Source: Hirundichthys speculiger (taxonomy: Eukaryota; Chordata; Actinopteri; Beloniformes; Exocoetidae). Taken from it: a stretch of 64,000 bases of DNA. This document shows, piece after piece, positions 1-12,945 of this stretch (position 1 is the first letter of the stretch; every line of letters begins with the position of its first letter). Location of the stretch: positions 1,860,001 through 1,924,000 of the forward strand of contig JAGFBZ010000814.1 of the NCBI GenBank assembly GCA_018398805.1, written 5' to 3'. The notes beneath the pieces are model-generated. The model was not told the origin of the DNA, did no database searches, and was given only the letters and a program-made list of their open reading frames with translations. The position numbers and the translations under genes were made by a program.

Positions 1-1206
1 AAGTGTGAGAGTCAGCATCAGAGAGGTCACCTTGTTTGGAGGTGCTGATATTCGATGATAACAGGCACATACTCACCCTGTTATGTTCATCAATGTAAAT
101 ACAGTGGAGGGGTTGTGTCAGTGAAAACCCTCCAATGCCCTCAGTAGGAATACTGAATGTGTGTGCATGTGTGTGAGTGTGTTTTTACAAGATGGGTTCT
201 AATGAAATTCAGTATTGATCTCAACAAAATGGACTTTATACATCATTCATGCTCTCTATCAATCACACCTCTCTAAGTTTTCTAAAGCTGTTTGTTTTAG
301 AAGAGTAGAGATGGAAAAAAAAAGCTGAACAATAATTACGTTGAAGAGATTGTTTTAAAGTCTTACCTTCAGTCTTTTTCTCAAGGAGTAACAAGCTTAT
401 CTGTCAAAGACAATGTCTATTGAATGAACTGCTTAATTTGAAATTGATTGAGGTTCTTTTGGTCGAGGTGGGGGGGGGATTCTGTTTTCTGCAGAGCACA
501 GGCACTTTGTTATTTAAAATGTCACACTCTTTATCCATCTACACATTTATCCTCATTGGTTTGTGTTAAAATTAGGTTTTTCCATCTAAATTAATTTGTT
601 TATTATTTCATGTACTTTTGATTCATTTCCTGTCAATATATAATTTTGCATTATGGTAAGATGAGGCAAATTCCTGTATGGAGGGAGAATGTGTCGCATA
701 AGGGATAAGAATAATGCAGTAGGCCTCCTCCAAATAGCTGAGATAGTGCCATCCTCTCCTTTGTATGGTTTGGTGGATGTTAGAAAAATTCTATAGGGTG
801 GATACAGAAAAAAAGCAAAGAAAATAAACACAGGACGTGGTAACCTGACACAGGAAACCCAGTGAATGCTGGGAGTGAGCAGTGAACCGTACTTCCTGTT
901 GGACAGCACAATGGTAAGCAGTGGCCCCAGATTCCGAAAAAGAGCCTGTAGTCACAGGGACAAGGAAGGGCAGCCTTCGTCCTCCGGCCCACTGCTGATA
1001 AGAGCATAGACAGAAATGGCATTTATGTGCTTCTTACTGCTTTTGGAAAACAAAACATCCTGGGGTTGCCCTGGTTATTGTTTTATTAAAAATAAAAGAC
1101 TGAATTAAGAAGTGAGAGAATTCCTTCCAAAACTACGTGACATGTTGTGGATCCAGATTCTGTTCTGGAACCTGATTCGTCCACATGACAATAAAAGCAC
1201 ACATGA
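1..1206. other. Non-coding, no gene seen
   Basis: AT-rich apparently single-copy sequence with short homopolymer runs. No frame here shows a recognisable protein family or convincing splice signals, and I see no repeat family. Confidence 0.6.
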
Positions 1207-1315
1207 TCCATCCATCCATCCATTATCTATACCTGTTCCATCCTCCGAAGGGTCACAGGGATCTGCTGGAGCCTATCCCAGCCGTCTACGGGCGAAAGGC
1301 AGGGGTACACCCATT
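1207..1315 (-). repeat. SINE 3' tail fragment, antisense
   Basis: The segment begins with a (TCCA)n run followed by a sequence whose reverse complement matches the 3' part of the fuller SINE-like element at 52839-53213: a short GC-rich block ('gctgggatag', 'ctccagcagatccc') running into an ATGGATGG tail. The tail direction shows that the element lies on the minus strand and that only its last ~110 bases are present. An A-rich and GAAA tract follows to about 1350. Confidence 0.75.
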
Positions 1316-1350
1316 AAAAAAAAAAAAGAAAGAAAGAAAGAAAAGAAACA

Positions 1351-2899
1351 ATGAAAAGAGAAAACCCTCATCTTTTTCATATAATCTTTTTCTCTCCAGC
1401 TTCTGGTATCACAATTTTTTTTCCCTTTTGTTTCTCTTTTTCTGCTGTTACTCATTTTGCTTGCTTACTTTTATTTGCTGTTCCAGTACTTGGCTTTTTG
1501 AGTAGTAGTGCCAATCATTTTTCTTTAAGTTCAAGTTGTTTTGTGTAAATAGAAGTGCATGTTAAGGTCCAACAAACTTTGGAAACTGAAACAGTTCAAA
1601 CTTTCATCCGTACTATTTAATTGTCTGGTCCTGTAAAGCCCAAAAAAGTATTTTACAAATAGACTCAAACATGAATGAATGTAGCCATCTTTATCTTTTC
1701 TATAAGAAACTTTTTTTTCCTCTCTAAACTTGTATTGTTGATAATGTCAGTGAAAAGTGAAAGACACACTTTCAATTTTTAGGCAGTTGATCTTATGATA
1801 TCATTGGATTCAGGGCATTATTTGGTGCTGCACCGATGTGCTACCTGATACGCATTTAGATAATATCTACTATTGTAAATATTTTCTGCACTGGGCTGGC
1901 TGTACTTATAAATCTAGCATGATGGCATTATTCACTTTCTTTTTGCATTTCAGTTCTGCATCAGATTTTCACAGAGTGACTTAATATGTCCATTAGAGTC
2001 TAATTCTGCATTTACAATTTCACTATCAGCTGAAAAAAAAAAAAGAACAAACATAACAGGATAATTTCTAATCAACATGCAGCTGGTGAAAAAACATTAA
2101 AAAAATCAAATCCAGTTGTTACACAAATGTTATAGACTGCTTTTTGTAAAATGTATAGTGTTGTGATTTAAAATGGCATATTAAGAAAAAATCAGACGGG
2201 TTTATATCTCTGCTTTAAATATGATAGTGTGTGTGGTTACAGTCAGGTATAGTTCTTCTTATAGCTCTTCTCATAGTTGTACATCGAAAAACTTTCCAGA
2301 ATTGTTATTCTTTTAAGTCATTGGATCTCACCTAATAGCTATGTAACTTGGTGACAAGAATCGAAAGAGCACAAAGAGGTCAGCAAGTCTCTTAAAACCT
2401 GACAGAGTCTGTGACTGGCCCAGACTTCCTACTCCTCCCTTCATCCTTCCCCGTTGACCTCTCTGTGTCCTCTCAGAGAGGATGAAAATACTGTAAAACA
2501 TTCTTCTGTCATTCTTTTGTCACAAGGGGACTGAGTTTCCAAGCAGCTGAAATTCAAAGAAATCACTATTAATGCAAAATTTGAAAAAATGAAGCCAGAA
2601 ACAAACATATGTCAAATAAATACTCTAAAGTCATTTTGCAAGTGTGTAGTGGCTATAAAATGTTATCCAACAGTTTCCTGAATGTTTTTTTCCTCTCCCC
2701 TTTCTCTCGTTCTCACAAATAAGTCAAGGCTGAGGAATGGTGAATGGTCTGCTCATTTCGTCTGCAAGCTATATCTTTGTTTGTTTTTGTCTTTTTTCCA
2801 TGATACCAATACAAACCAGCTAAAAAAGTGGAAGTGGCCTGTCTGTACTTCTTATCTGGTTGTTTTGTTGTTGACCCCGTAGCGTGAGTGCGTATTCAC
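1351..2899. other. Non-coding, no gene seen
   Basis: AT-rich, pyrimidine-tract-bearing sequence with no coding frame, repeat or motif cluster I can support. Confidence 0.6.
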
Positions 2900-3110
2900 A
2901 GCCAGTTCCTTCAGGCCCTCTCTGTCAAACCGGGCGTGCGTTTTAGCTTACCCGAACCTATCTGCGGCATTGTCCATTCAGTGTGATTATCACTGACCCA
3001 CACCGCCTCCTGTCTCCGGGGCTCACATGAACCAGTACTTCCTCCGAGGAAGGAAATGTTCGTTACCCACGGGCCAGTGTCACACGATTACACTGTACAA
3101 CTCAAAAAGG
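2900..3110. promoter_or_regulatory. GC-richer block, possible conserved non-coding element
   Basis: This ~200-bp patch is clearly richer in GC and CpG than its flanks and has no simple repeat and no good open frame. Such patches in fish are often short regulatory elements. I recognise no factor site that would identify it, so the call rests only on base composition. Confidence 0.2.
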
Positions 3111-5099
3111 CGAGTTTGACTGAAAATTCTAATCTGTAAATGGATCTTTGGTGAACGCTGCCTGGATATCTTTGTGTTTTCCTGCAGGTATGAAAATGGT
3201 TTTCATTTTTGCTCACATAAATGCATTCCAGTTCAGAAACATATTAAAACAAACATAAGTAAAGCCTTCCTTATTTTTGCCTCCCCCCCCACAGGTTTCC
3301 TGAGCACCCATTTTCACACTGTCACATGCACAAACAGATGGGCAGTGGGACTTCAAGAACGAAGGAGATCATTTGTCTCAATCTGCAGCGATGATCGTTT
3401 ATCAGTGGCTGGAGGAGTAGAGTGGGAGCAGGTGGTGGAAGCATGCTTTGTAAAGAGACCACAGTTATTAGATCTACAGCTTAGTTCAGAGCTGTGACAG
3501 TCCAGCGCTCACCAACCAGCCCACCAAATGATTGCACGGGGTTAACTTGCCCCACCTGGATCCCCGGCGGGCCAATTACACATTGTGAAATTCTGGGGAT
3601 CTGTGAAGGTAGACCCACAGTCTCTGTCTTTAACTTGGACTTCTGAGATGGTGGAGCATCCAGCACCTTGTCTCTTGAATTATCAATTCAGCTGTTGTTT
3701 ATGTATAAAAATGACTGTACATAATAATGGTTAGTACTTGTTAGCATTCACTAACATCCTGGCATTTCTCTTTAGCTGTTGCTTTTCCCTCTGACTCATC
3801 CACTTGTGGCCATAATAGATAGTTGTTATAGCATAGTGGCATTTGGGGTCAGCGATACCTTATTGTATTATTATTATTATAGAATAATGCTGTTTTATGC
3901 ATCCGTGACTTCTCCTCTGGAATATGAAATATCGTCACTCAGATGTTAATCGTATGATTTTGAACACGTAGTCATCTGGAGAAATTATCTCAAGGTCCTG
4001 GTGTTTTTTTTGGAGGATTGTTACAAAGTAATTGCATCTTGTTTGCACACTGTTATTTCCTGAACAACAGGCTTGTCCTGTGTATGTGAGTAGCTGACCA
4101 TCTCTGCTGTATACAACGGGGATTAAACCCACTTTGCACTCTCGTCCGTGGTCAAGTGTCTCGTTTAACTGTTGTATAACTGCCTCACTAGAAACTCACC
4201 CGATTACTGGTAAAATAAGATACTCAATTATCATACTTTCCACTACAATAGTCTTTCTTTCATTCATACAGTTTGGTGTATAGTAATACTGTGGTGGTTG
4301 CTTGGCAACCTGCTAGTCAGACGATCTCATTACTGGCCCTTAACCATTTCTTTCTCACCCCCTCTCTAAGGAATTACCACATTTCATTATGATTGCCCTC
4401 CCTTTCTCCCATCTACCCCTCCTTTTTTTTTTTTTTTTTATCTCTGTCTCCCCTGTGCTCCCCCCTCAAAGGTCAGATGTCCTCCATGGTGGGGAGAGAG
4501 GAAATCTGTAAAAGCGTTGAGGTCTATTCAGTAACCCCCCCCCCCATTTGCACCCCACAATCATTCTGTTCCTTTCTAAAGCTGCAAAGAAAGGAGCCAG
4601 AAAAGAAGGGAGGGAAAAGAGGAGCCTTGAGTCTGCTGTTCTTTAGAGCACATTTTAAAATCTGTTTCTTTTTTCTGCCCTTCTCTTTTCTCTCCTAAAA
4701 GCATTCTTTTGTGTGGAAAATAGCTCCTTGAACTGATGCTGGAGTAGTGTCCGCAATCAATAGCCCCTGAAGTCACACATACACACTCATACTCTGCACA
4801 CATGCACTATGTCTTAACTGACGCGCATGGTTGTGCATGCATCTATCAATGTACACACACTTACACACATACACATGCGTACATATACTCACCTTTGTAA
4901 GTTTATTGTGTTGTTCAAGAATAAAATGCTGTTATACAATACAAATCAACCTATTAAAAACTACTAATTATTGATAAGAATGTAATTAAGTAAGCAGTGA
5001 TGGAATGTAAATAAAATGTTAACATATTAAAAGGTAGCCAGTTCTCCTTTGAATACATTTCTTTTCCATGTTCTCCTTGACCAAAATCTGTATCTGTTT
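3111..5099. other. Non-coding, no gene seen
   Basis: Unique-looking AT-rich DNA with poly-C, poly-T and CA-rich stretches (around 4420-4440, 4535 and 4780-4880). Frames present are short and carry no family signature. Confidence 0.6.
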
Positions 5100-5410
5100 T
5101 TGCAACAGAGGTGGCAGAACCTCATCTTTGAGCTCCACTGTATCTCAGGTTTTCACTCTTTCATTCCTCATCTCCTACAAAGGGACAGTTGACAGTGGCC
5201 AGATCCATATGCCCTATTGCACCATCAGACATTGATCCATATGGGGCTCTATTCAACTGCACTGGCCGCACAATTGATCCCCGCCTCTCTGCTGCAGTAA
5301 ACATTTTACCCGGCTTGCCTCCATCCTGATCAATACCCTTCTTTTAATAATGTATCTCATTGATCAGTTTGGTCCCTGAGTAAATTGATCAATTATTTTA
5401 ATCTTTCTTT
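5100..5410. promoter_or_regulatory. Possible regulatory block with clustered TTGATC/GATCAA sites
   Basis: Within about 170 bases the hexamer TTGATC or its complement occurs at least five times, often as ATTGATC or TTGATCAAT (near 5233, 5273, 5328, 5360 and 5386). ATTGAT cores are bound by ONECUT and CUX homeodomain proteins, so this could be an enhancer with a homotypic site cluster. The block has no simple repeat and no coding potential. The clustering is visible; the factor assignment is inference. Confidence 0.3.
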
Positions 5411-8356
5411 TTTTCTGTTTCTTTCTTTGGTAGTGTGGTGTCAAACGGGGGCCAACGTGCTCTGGGTTAAACATTTAGTTCTTGTGCTCTCTTTGCTACT
5501 GTTTTTTTTTTATAGGCATTTAACAGATCATTAGTAAGGTTTTTAGATTCAAAAATGTACAAGATATTTTTAAAAACTGAACTAAAACTATTAACAGAAT
5601 GAAAAGAAACACCTATGACCAGAAGATGATTTTAGGGCTCCTATACACTGCACGATTTCTGGTGTTGCATAAAATCATAACGTCTCACACTGTACGATCT
5701 GCATTTGTTTAATCTTGGGTTCGATGTCCAGAATGGTCTGTCAGAATATACATTGAATTGAATTCTTGAATTGTAGGCTTCTACTGATGTGGAGGTGCTG
5801 GTGGATGTAGAACTGCCTAATCTGCATGTAAACAAACAATGCATGGAAATAAACTGCTCCATTTAGGGTTTACGTGTGCAAAGTGCATTTAAAAAAAGGG
5901 CTTTCGAAAAAGTGTATTGTCTACTTTTTCACCCTTTTTTTCCCCGTGTGTTTATTTTCTATAGTTATTCTTTCTTGTATCTCCTATATGAAGTCTATTA
6001 AGGGTGATGAACTTGTTATGAACCTAGGTCAGCGTGGCCTTGACGATGGGATGGGACGTACAGAGTGAGATGCAGTTATACAAAACTTAGACACTTTGGT
6101 GTCTGAAAGTTTTTCAGAAAAGAACTTTGACAACAAAGATGAAGCATAGGTACTCAGGCAAGGACCAGGTCCAGATGACAACTGGCCCCTGACTGGGTCT
6201 ACAGACCAGCCTGAAGCTCCACCACATCAGTGATGGTGAAGAATGTGTTCCTGGTCATGGTTAGAGGCCAACTTTGGATTCTTATATTTCTATGGAATAG
6301 CGCTCGGTCGCTATAATCAATGCGTCATTTCAAGTTGCATTTTAATTGGCTGGTAAGTAGAAGGAGCCGTAGGATTTCTGACACTGTCAGAAATTTATAT
6401 CAGGCAGTTTTTGCTAACAAGACCAGAGTGACAGCCGCTGTCAAACAAGGATATAGGACAGCCGATTTTGGCTAAAGGCCAAAGATATTCCCACAATTCT
6501 TTCATGACGTTGGTCTTTCGTCTGCAACAGCCCAAAACTGTGAAGCGTGTAGAAGCCCTTGGAGATTGTAATGAAGTTAGTACGCTAACATGCTGAAGCT
6601 TCCTGTAATATCTCTTTTTCAGGAAGGAGTTGCAAGGCTGTCAAATAGAAAAAAAAAAACAAGGGTTAGGGTTACAAAACAAAACAAAACACACACATCA
6701 ACCACTTTTACATAGTTTCCAACTGCGCCTTCGCTGGGCAATGTATGTTGCTCATGTGAGTCTGTCTCTGTGAATGTCGGTCCATGTTGACGTAATAGCA
6801 TCATACAGTTGCTACAGATTTGTTGGCTGCACATGCATGCCGCAAATCTCTTATTCCACCACATCATGATGCTGCTCTATCAGACTAATATTCGATGACT
6901 GTGGAAAACTTTTGAGTAAAATAACCTCATTCATGAAAGGATTATTTGACTTTGGTGACACGGTGTGTTATCCTGTTGAAAGTACCCATCAGAAGATGGG
7001 TATCTGTGTTCATAAAGGGATTGACATGGTCAACATCAACACCCTGGCAGGCTGTGTTATCTTAACGATACTCGACTGATACTTAGTCTTATCCTTAAGT
7101 GTGCCAAGAAAATATTTGCTCATCTAATGATGGAGCCCATCACTTCCATGATTTGACATGTTGTTTAACCTGTGGGTTTTTGAGTTGCTCTTGCCTTTCT
7201 ATCATCTCAAACTGGTCTGGCCATTCTCCTCTGATCTCAGGAATCAACAAACGTTTTTCTTTTGTCCAGAGTAGTGAACTGGATAGTTTCTATTTTTTGG
7301 ACCATTCTCCTTAAACCCTAAGATGGTTGTGTGTGGAAAATCTCAGTAAATTTGGACTTTCTGAAATTGTATTGTAAATTGTAAATTCAGAGTAATTGAA
7401 ATCACTTTTGTTTCTCAATCTGGTAATTAATTTGAACTTCAGCACATTGTCTTGACCCCATACTTAAAATACACCGTGGTGCTGCCATGTGTATGTAGGT
7501 GTCCGTATAACATATACATACATTGTATAATGGTTTCTTTCTTTCAGCTTCTGTGACCTTTTCAACAAACTGGATGACAGCAAAGTCCAAGTAAAGCCAG
7601 AAATAAGACAGAAAATCAAGAAGAACTGAAGAGGTGACATTACACATGAAGGTAAAGATTAAAGTGTAGAGCAAGGAGTAGAGCATTTAAACCATCTTGT
7701 TTCGTTATTGCTATGTTATGATCTTTGGCAAGTAAAATGGACCAACCTTGGATGGAGTTGGCAATATCTGGAATGCAGTGTTATGTGTTTCACAGAGAAA
7801 GTGGTGATTGAAACATACTTTGGTCTCAAACATCTCTACTCAGCTTTTCATGCTATACAGGAAGACAATGACTTTAGATAGAGCAGTATGAGTGAAGAAA
7901 GAGGGATTGATATTCTCGATAAAAACATAGTGAAAATCTTGGTCATGGTGCTGTTAAAGAGCAGATCTGTGTCCTGGAAATTTAGGAGATGATTGTGAAT
8001 TTCTGACCATATTGTCTACTGAGGGGAATTTTAACTGTTTTATCTGCCAGTGCTCTCCGTAATGTCATCAGCTCAGTTGTTGCCACGCTACAGATAAGGT
8101 ACCCTAATATATTCCTGGCAGCCTCAATTTTGAGGGTCTCAGTCCTCTTACTTTCTCTACTCTTTCAATGGTTTAATAGTTGATTTTTTTATTCTATTTT
8201 ATATTTTAGTTTGAATTTGTTCATTTATGTTTGCTCAATAATTTGCATAGCAACAATATAATTTTACTTAGAGAGTTAATATATTTTTGAGTTCAATTCG
8301 GTTTAACCCCTGAACAGTACCCCTCAAAAATGTCTGATACACCTTTAAAAGGCATA
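5411..8356. other. Non-coding, no gene seen
   Basis: Mixed AT-rich sequence. The stretch 5640-5870, opening with a 'cacgatttctggtg' motif, looks like one end of a degraded DNA-transposon family, but no matching terminus was found. No gene supported. Confidence 0.5.
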
Positions 8357-8666
8357 CAGTAATCCCTCACACTTCGTGGTCTCAGCAATCGCGGTCTCAG
8401 TACATCGCAGAGGTTTCAAAAATATTCATCAAAAAAAAAAAATATTAGAAAAAGAATTTGAAAAAAATTCAAACGAAGCGCGCAAGGCGGGAGGCAACAA
8501 CGGGATGCCCCATGAATGAAAATCGAGGCCTGTGATTGGCTGCTACGATGGACATTACTGTGCCGTCAGTTGTCTGTACGCTGATTGGCTGACACACATC
8601 CCCGCATCTCCCAGGGGGGGGGGGGTGTCACAGCCCCCATTAACCGCGAAGTGTGAGGGATTACTG
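8357..8666. mobile_element. pogo/Tigger-like MITE, 310 bp
   Basis: The element has near-perfect terminal inverted repeats, starting CAGTAATCCCTCACACTTCG at the left and ending with its complement at the right, flanked on both sides by TA (8355-8356 and 8667-8668). The CAGT-start and TA duplication fit the pogo/Tigger branch of Tc1/mariner. At 310 bases it has no transposase and must have been mobilised in trans. The inner part has an A-rich run, a CpG-bearing segment and a G10-type run near 8620. Termini over 20 bases match with few mismatches, so it is relatively young. Confidence 0.85.
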
Positions 8667-9391
8667 TATGTACTACAGGTGGGATGCCACTTGTTAACAG
8701 GTTAGTTCTGTTAATTCAGTGCTGTTCTTGCATTGATAAATCCATTGATAAATCCAACTGTGTTTCAGGTGAAAACTGTGCAACAGTGAGACCATGTTGT
8801 TGCTGTTGTTGTTGCATGTTTCATTTCAAAATTCTCCATACATTCTCGATCCAGGTCAGCCCTGCTGATAGAGCACACCTTCTTTTTTCCCCAACCACTG
8901 TAATCTGTGCAGAATGAGGTTTTGCATTCTCTTGTCGAAAAAATCCCTAAAAAAAAATTTCCCTGAAAAGATAAAATGATCTTGAAGGCAGCAGTTGCTT
9001 TAAAATCTCAGTTTTCTTTTCTGAAATAATAATGCCATCACATCAGTGCAAATGACCTTTGCCAAAGACAATGATACCATCACAGAACCTGGCTTTTGGA
9101 CTTGTTCTTGATAATAATCAGAATGATGCTTTTCATCCTTGCCCCAGAGCACTCAGTGCCCTCCAAAAAATATCTGGATTACTGATTTGTTTAACCACAA
9201 CACTTGTTTTCACTGTGTAATGCTTCATCCGAGATGCCTATAAGCCCAAAAATGCCAATCCCAAGTAGACAAGGTTAACATAAGGCTTCTTTTTTGTATA
9301 ATGATATTCTAAGTGACAATTGAGAATGGAGCTTTGAAATGTATGACTTGACAAAGATTTCCCAAAGTAATCCCTTGCCCATGTGGTTATA
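8667..9391. other. Non-coding spacer between two DNA transposons
   Basis: AT-rich DNA including a short TGT-repeat (near 8800-8815) and poly-A runs. The text around 8830-9250 may be older degraded transposon DNA, but I cannot assign a family. Confidence 0.5.
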
Positions 9392-10212
9392 CACTGCCTG
9401 ACTAAAAAAAAAAAAAAGTCATCACCTGGATTTAACTAAGCTAATAGGTACAAGCCTCCTATTGGATAATTACTGCATGGGTGATTATTTTTTAGCTAGC
9501 AAGAAGTTATTTAACTCCAACTGGTGCAATGAGTTGCTTCTCATTTCCTAAACAACCATGTCGAAAGACATCCCGTGGTCATGGAAACAATGTTAGTCTG
9601 TTTGAGAAGGGTCACATCATTGGCATGCATCAAGCAGAGAAAACATCTAAGAAGATTGCAGAAACTACCAAACTGGGTTAAGAACTGTCCAACGCATTGT
9701 TAAAGACTGGACGGATGGTGGAGACCCATCGTCTTCAAGGAGGAAATGTAGCCAGAAAAAAATCTTCAGATTGTGATCGGCAATCACTTAAACATTTGGT
9801 GAGATCAAATCGAAAAAAGAAAAAAAAAAACAGTAGAACTCAAGGCTATGTTTAATAGTGAAAGTAAGAGTGTTTCCGAGTGCACAATGCTAAGGGAATT
9901 CAAGGGATTGGGACTGAACAGCTGTGTAGCTTTAAGAAAACCACTAATCAGTGAGGCTAACAAGAAAAAAAGGCTTCAATTTGCTCAGGAGCATAAAAAT
10001 TGGACTCTGGAGCAATGGAAGAAGGTCATGTGGTCTGATGGGTCCAGATTTACCCAGTTCCAGAGTGATGGGTGCATCAGGGTAAGAAGAGAGGCAGATG
10101 AAGTGATGCACCCATCATGCCTTGTGCCTACTGTACCAAGCCTGTGGGAGCAGTGTTTTGACAATATGACTTTTTTTGTTTGGGTGGTGACTTTTTTTGT
10201 GGCCAGGCAGTG
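9392..10212 (+). mobile_element. Tc1-like transposon, internally deleted (821 bp)
   Basis: Both ends read CACTGCCTG followed by an A-rich run and GTC, in inverted orientation, and both are flanked by TA (9390-9391 and 10213-10214), the hallmark of Tc1/mariner. Full-length relatives in fish are about 1.6 kb. This copy keeps the N-terminal helix-turn-helix part and the start of the catalytic region, then jumps to the right terminus. Confidence 0.9.
9529..10157 (+). pseudogene. Tc1-like transposase pseudogene, truncated and frameshifted
   Basis: The frame begins at an ATG soon after the left inverted repeat and is broken by stops and frameshifts before 9848. From 9848 an open stretch encodes the typical Tc1 linker and first catalytic block: 'HKNWTLEQWKKVMWSDGSRF' aligns with the family pattern in which W-S-D-E-S-x-F carries the first catalytic aspartate; here the E is G. 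'DGCIRVRREADEVMHPSCLV' follows, as in fish relatives. The region holding the second aspartate and the final glutamate is deleted, so the protein cannot be active. A (GAAAA)-rich tract at 9814-9832 marks one damaged segment. Confidence 0.85.
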
Positions 10213-10388
10213 TATGAGCTATTGATAGATGATGATTCTTGATGAATTGCTGTCTGAGTTCTTAAGCATTTCAATGATTTTCTTTTGAATTTCTTGATAA
10301 ACTGGACAGTTTATTTCCAGCTTTGCTCTTCAAAAACATTGTGTAGATACTGGTTTTGTACTGCATCATGATTACAATAATCTCTTGG

Positions 10389-10412
10389 TAATAATAATAA
10401 TAATAAATAAAT
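10389..10412. repeat. (ATA)n microsatellite
   Basis: Short AAT/ATA run directly preceding the RTE LINE, possibly at its insertion boundary. Confidence 0.7.
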
Positions 10413-12803
10413 GCCCCCTCATGGGGTCACAAGCCAGTGTGTTTCTGAGCCAGTCCCAAGCCCGGATAAATGCAGAAGGTTGTGTGATAAAGGACATCCT
10501 GTGTAAAACATATGCCAAACTAACCATAAGAATCTCAAGACTTATGACACCCATACCAGATTGGTTGGGGCCTAAGTTAAGAATGACTGCCATCACCGCT
10601 GTTGACCGACAAGGCAGCCAGTGGAAATTGGGCTACTGCTGGTCAAAGAAGGAGAGGTGGAAGGTGTGTGTACATGTGGAGAGAAAGGAGGAAAAGGAAG
10701 AGACTAAGGCTAAGAGTAGGGCCTTTGAATGTTGGGACTATGACAGGAAAAGCTAGAGAGTTGACTGACATGATGCAGAGGAGGAAGGTGGATAGTTCTG
10801 TGTGCTCAGGAGACCAGGTAGAAAGGTAGTAAAACTAAACGCTTAAAAGCAGGGTTCAAACTATGTTATGGAATAGAGGTGAAAAGAGTCCCAGATTGAG
10901 TGATGAGTCTGAAGCTAGATGTTGAAGGAGTGATGTTCAATGTTGTTAGTGGTTATACCCCACAGGTAGGATGTGAGTTGGCAGAGAAGGAGAAATTCTG
11001 AAGTGAGGGAGATGAAGTGATGGAGAGTATCCCCAGAGATGAAAGAGTGGTGATTAGTGAAGACTTCAGTGGTCTTGTTGGAGAAGGCAACAGAAGTGAT
11101 GGGCAGGTTTGGTACCCAGGGTAGGAATGCAGAAGGATAGATGGTGGTAGACTTTGCAAAAAGGATGGGAATGGCTATAGTGAATACTTCCTTCTAGAGG
11201 AGAAGATAGTGTGACTTTTAAGAGTGGAGTTAGGAGCACACAGGTGGACTACATTTTGTGTAGACTATGTAACCTGAAGGAGATCAGTGACTGCAGAGTA
11301 GATGGGAGTGTAGCCAGACAGCATAGGATGGTGGTGTGTGTAGGATGACTGGTGGTGAGGAAGATGAAGAGGACAAAGTGGTGGACGCTGAAAAAGGAAG
11401 TGTGTCAGGTGGCTTTCAGAGGAGTTGAGACAGACTCTGGGTGGTCAGGAGGTGCTTCCAGATGACTGGACGAATACAACTAATATATGATCAGGGAGAC
11501 AAGTATGAGAGTACTTGGCCTGTCATCTGGTAGAAAAGCAGACAAGTAGACTTTGTGGTGGATGAGGATGTGCAGAAATATGTACAAAGAAAGAGATTAG
11601 CTAAGAAGAAGTGGGACACTGAGAGGATTGAAGAGAGTAGACAGGAGGACAGGGAGATGCAGAGTAAGGTGAAGGTAGAGGTGGCAAAGGCCAAACACAG
11701 GGCGTATGATGATTTATATGCTCTGTTAGACAGTAAGGAGGGAAAGACTGATTTATACAGGTTGGCAAGACAGAGAGATAGAGATGAGAAGGACGTGCAA
11801 CAGGCCAGGGTGATTAAGAATAGAGATGGAAATGTATTGACAGGTAACATAAATGTGATTGAAAAATGGAAAGATTACTTTGAAAAGTTGATGAATGAGG
11901 AAAATGAAAGAGAATGAAGAGTAGAAGACGTAACTGTTGTGGACCAGGAGGTGGCAAAGGTTAGCAAGGCTGAAGTGAGGAGGGCATTGAGGAGGATGAA
12001 GAGTAGAAAGACAGTTGGTCCTGATGATATACCCGTGGAGGTATGGAAGTGTCTAGGAGAGGTGACAAGGATGTTCAACATGATCTTAGAGAGTAAGAGG
12101 ATGCCTGAGGAATGGAGAAGTTTGCTGGTGTCGATTTTTAAGAACAAGGGAGACGTGCAGAGTTGTGGCAGGTACAGAGGAATAAAGTTGATGAGCCACA
12201 CAATGAAGTTATGGGAAAGAGTAGAGGATGAGGAGTGCAGATGACATTGTGATCTGCAGTGAGAGCGGGGAGTAGGTGGAGGAGAAACCAGGGAGGTTAA
12301 GATATGCCATGGAAAGGAGAGGAAAAAAAGGTTAGCTGCAGCAAGACAGAATACATGTGTGTGAAGGAGACAGACCCGGTGAGGCTACAGGGAGCAGAGA
12401 TAAAGAAAGTGGACTTGGGGTCAACAGTTTAGAGCAGAGGAGAGTGTGGAAAAGAAGTGAAGAAGTCTGTGCAAGCAGGTTGGACCGGGTGGAGAAATGT
12501 GTCAGGTGTGAAAGGGACAGCACATGTTTATGTTTTGGAGAGAAAGTCAGGGAGTCTAGACCGAGATGTTTTGGAAATGTACAGAGGAGGGATAGTGTAT
12601 ATACTGGTAGAAGGATGATGAGGTTGGAGCTGCCAGGCAGGAAGCCTAGAGGAAGACCAAACAGGAGATTTAATGGATGTATTGAAAAAAGACATGAAGT
12701 TAGTTGGTGTGAGAGAAGAGGACAGAGGATAGGGTTAGATGGAGATGGGTGATTCACTGTGATGACCCCTGAAGGGAAAGGCCAAAAAGAAAAAGAAGAA
12801 GAC
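10413..12803 (+). pseudogene. RTE-type (BovB-like) LINE, decayed, internal deletions
   Basis: This is a degenerate non-LTR retrotransposon. The 5' part ('ccccctcatggggtcac') and the 3' end in (A/G)AAG-rich sequence fit fish RTE elements. Protein fragments appear in order: an N-terminal endonuclease fragment near 10738 ('GKARELTDMMQRRKVD'); a basic linker at 11555-11917 ('QRKRLAKKKWD', 'RAYDDLYALLDS', 'DLYRLARQRDRDEKDVQQ'); the start of reverse transcriptase at 11939-12244 ('KSRKTVGPDDIPVEVWK', 'FKNKGDVQSCGRYRGIKL'); and a C-terminal block at 12357-12752 with the 'GRRMMRLELPGRKPRGRPNR' signature. Between 'HTMKLWERV' and 'ADDIVICSES' near 12240 most of the polymerase palm is deleted, leaving only the A-D-D of the catalytic box. 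Several frameshifts separate the pieces. Confidence 0.85.
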
Positions 12804-12805
12804 TG

Positions 12806-12945
12806 GCCTTAAATAGCTTTGTCCCAACTTTTTAAAAAAAGTCGGTTGCAGGCCTGCAATGCAGAAGTGGATTTAAATCAACACATAAAATGATATCGAT
12901 GACACAATCCATTAAAAAAAAAGAAAAAAAACATGCCCAACAGAT
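12806..12945. repeat. Fragment of a fish DNA-transposon-like repeat
   Basis: Contains 'gtcccaactttttt' and a 'gttgcaggcctgcaatgcag' segment. The GTCCCAACTTTTTT word recurs at the right end of the disrupted transposon near 51820. I recall both as parts of a widespread fish repeat, but the copy here is partial, with no paired terminus. Confidence 0.5.

Noticed and set aside
12332..12757. 141-codon minus-strand frame rich in L, S and P
   Set aside because: It is the antisense shadow of the RTE LINE C-terminal region.
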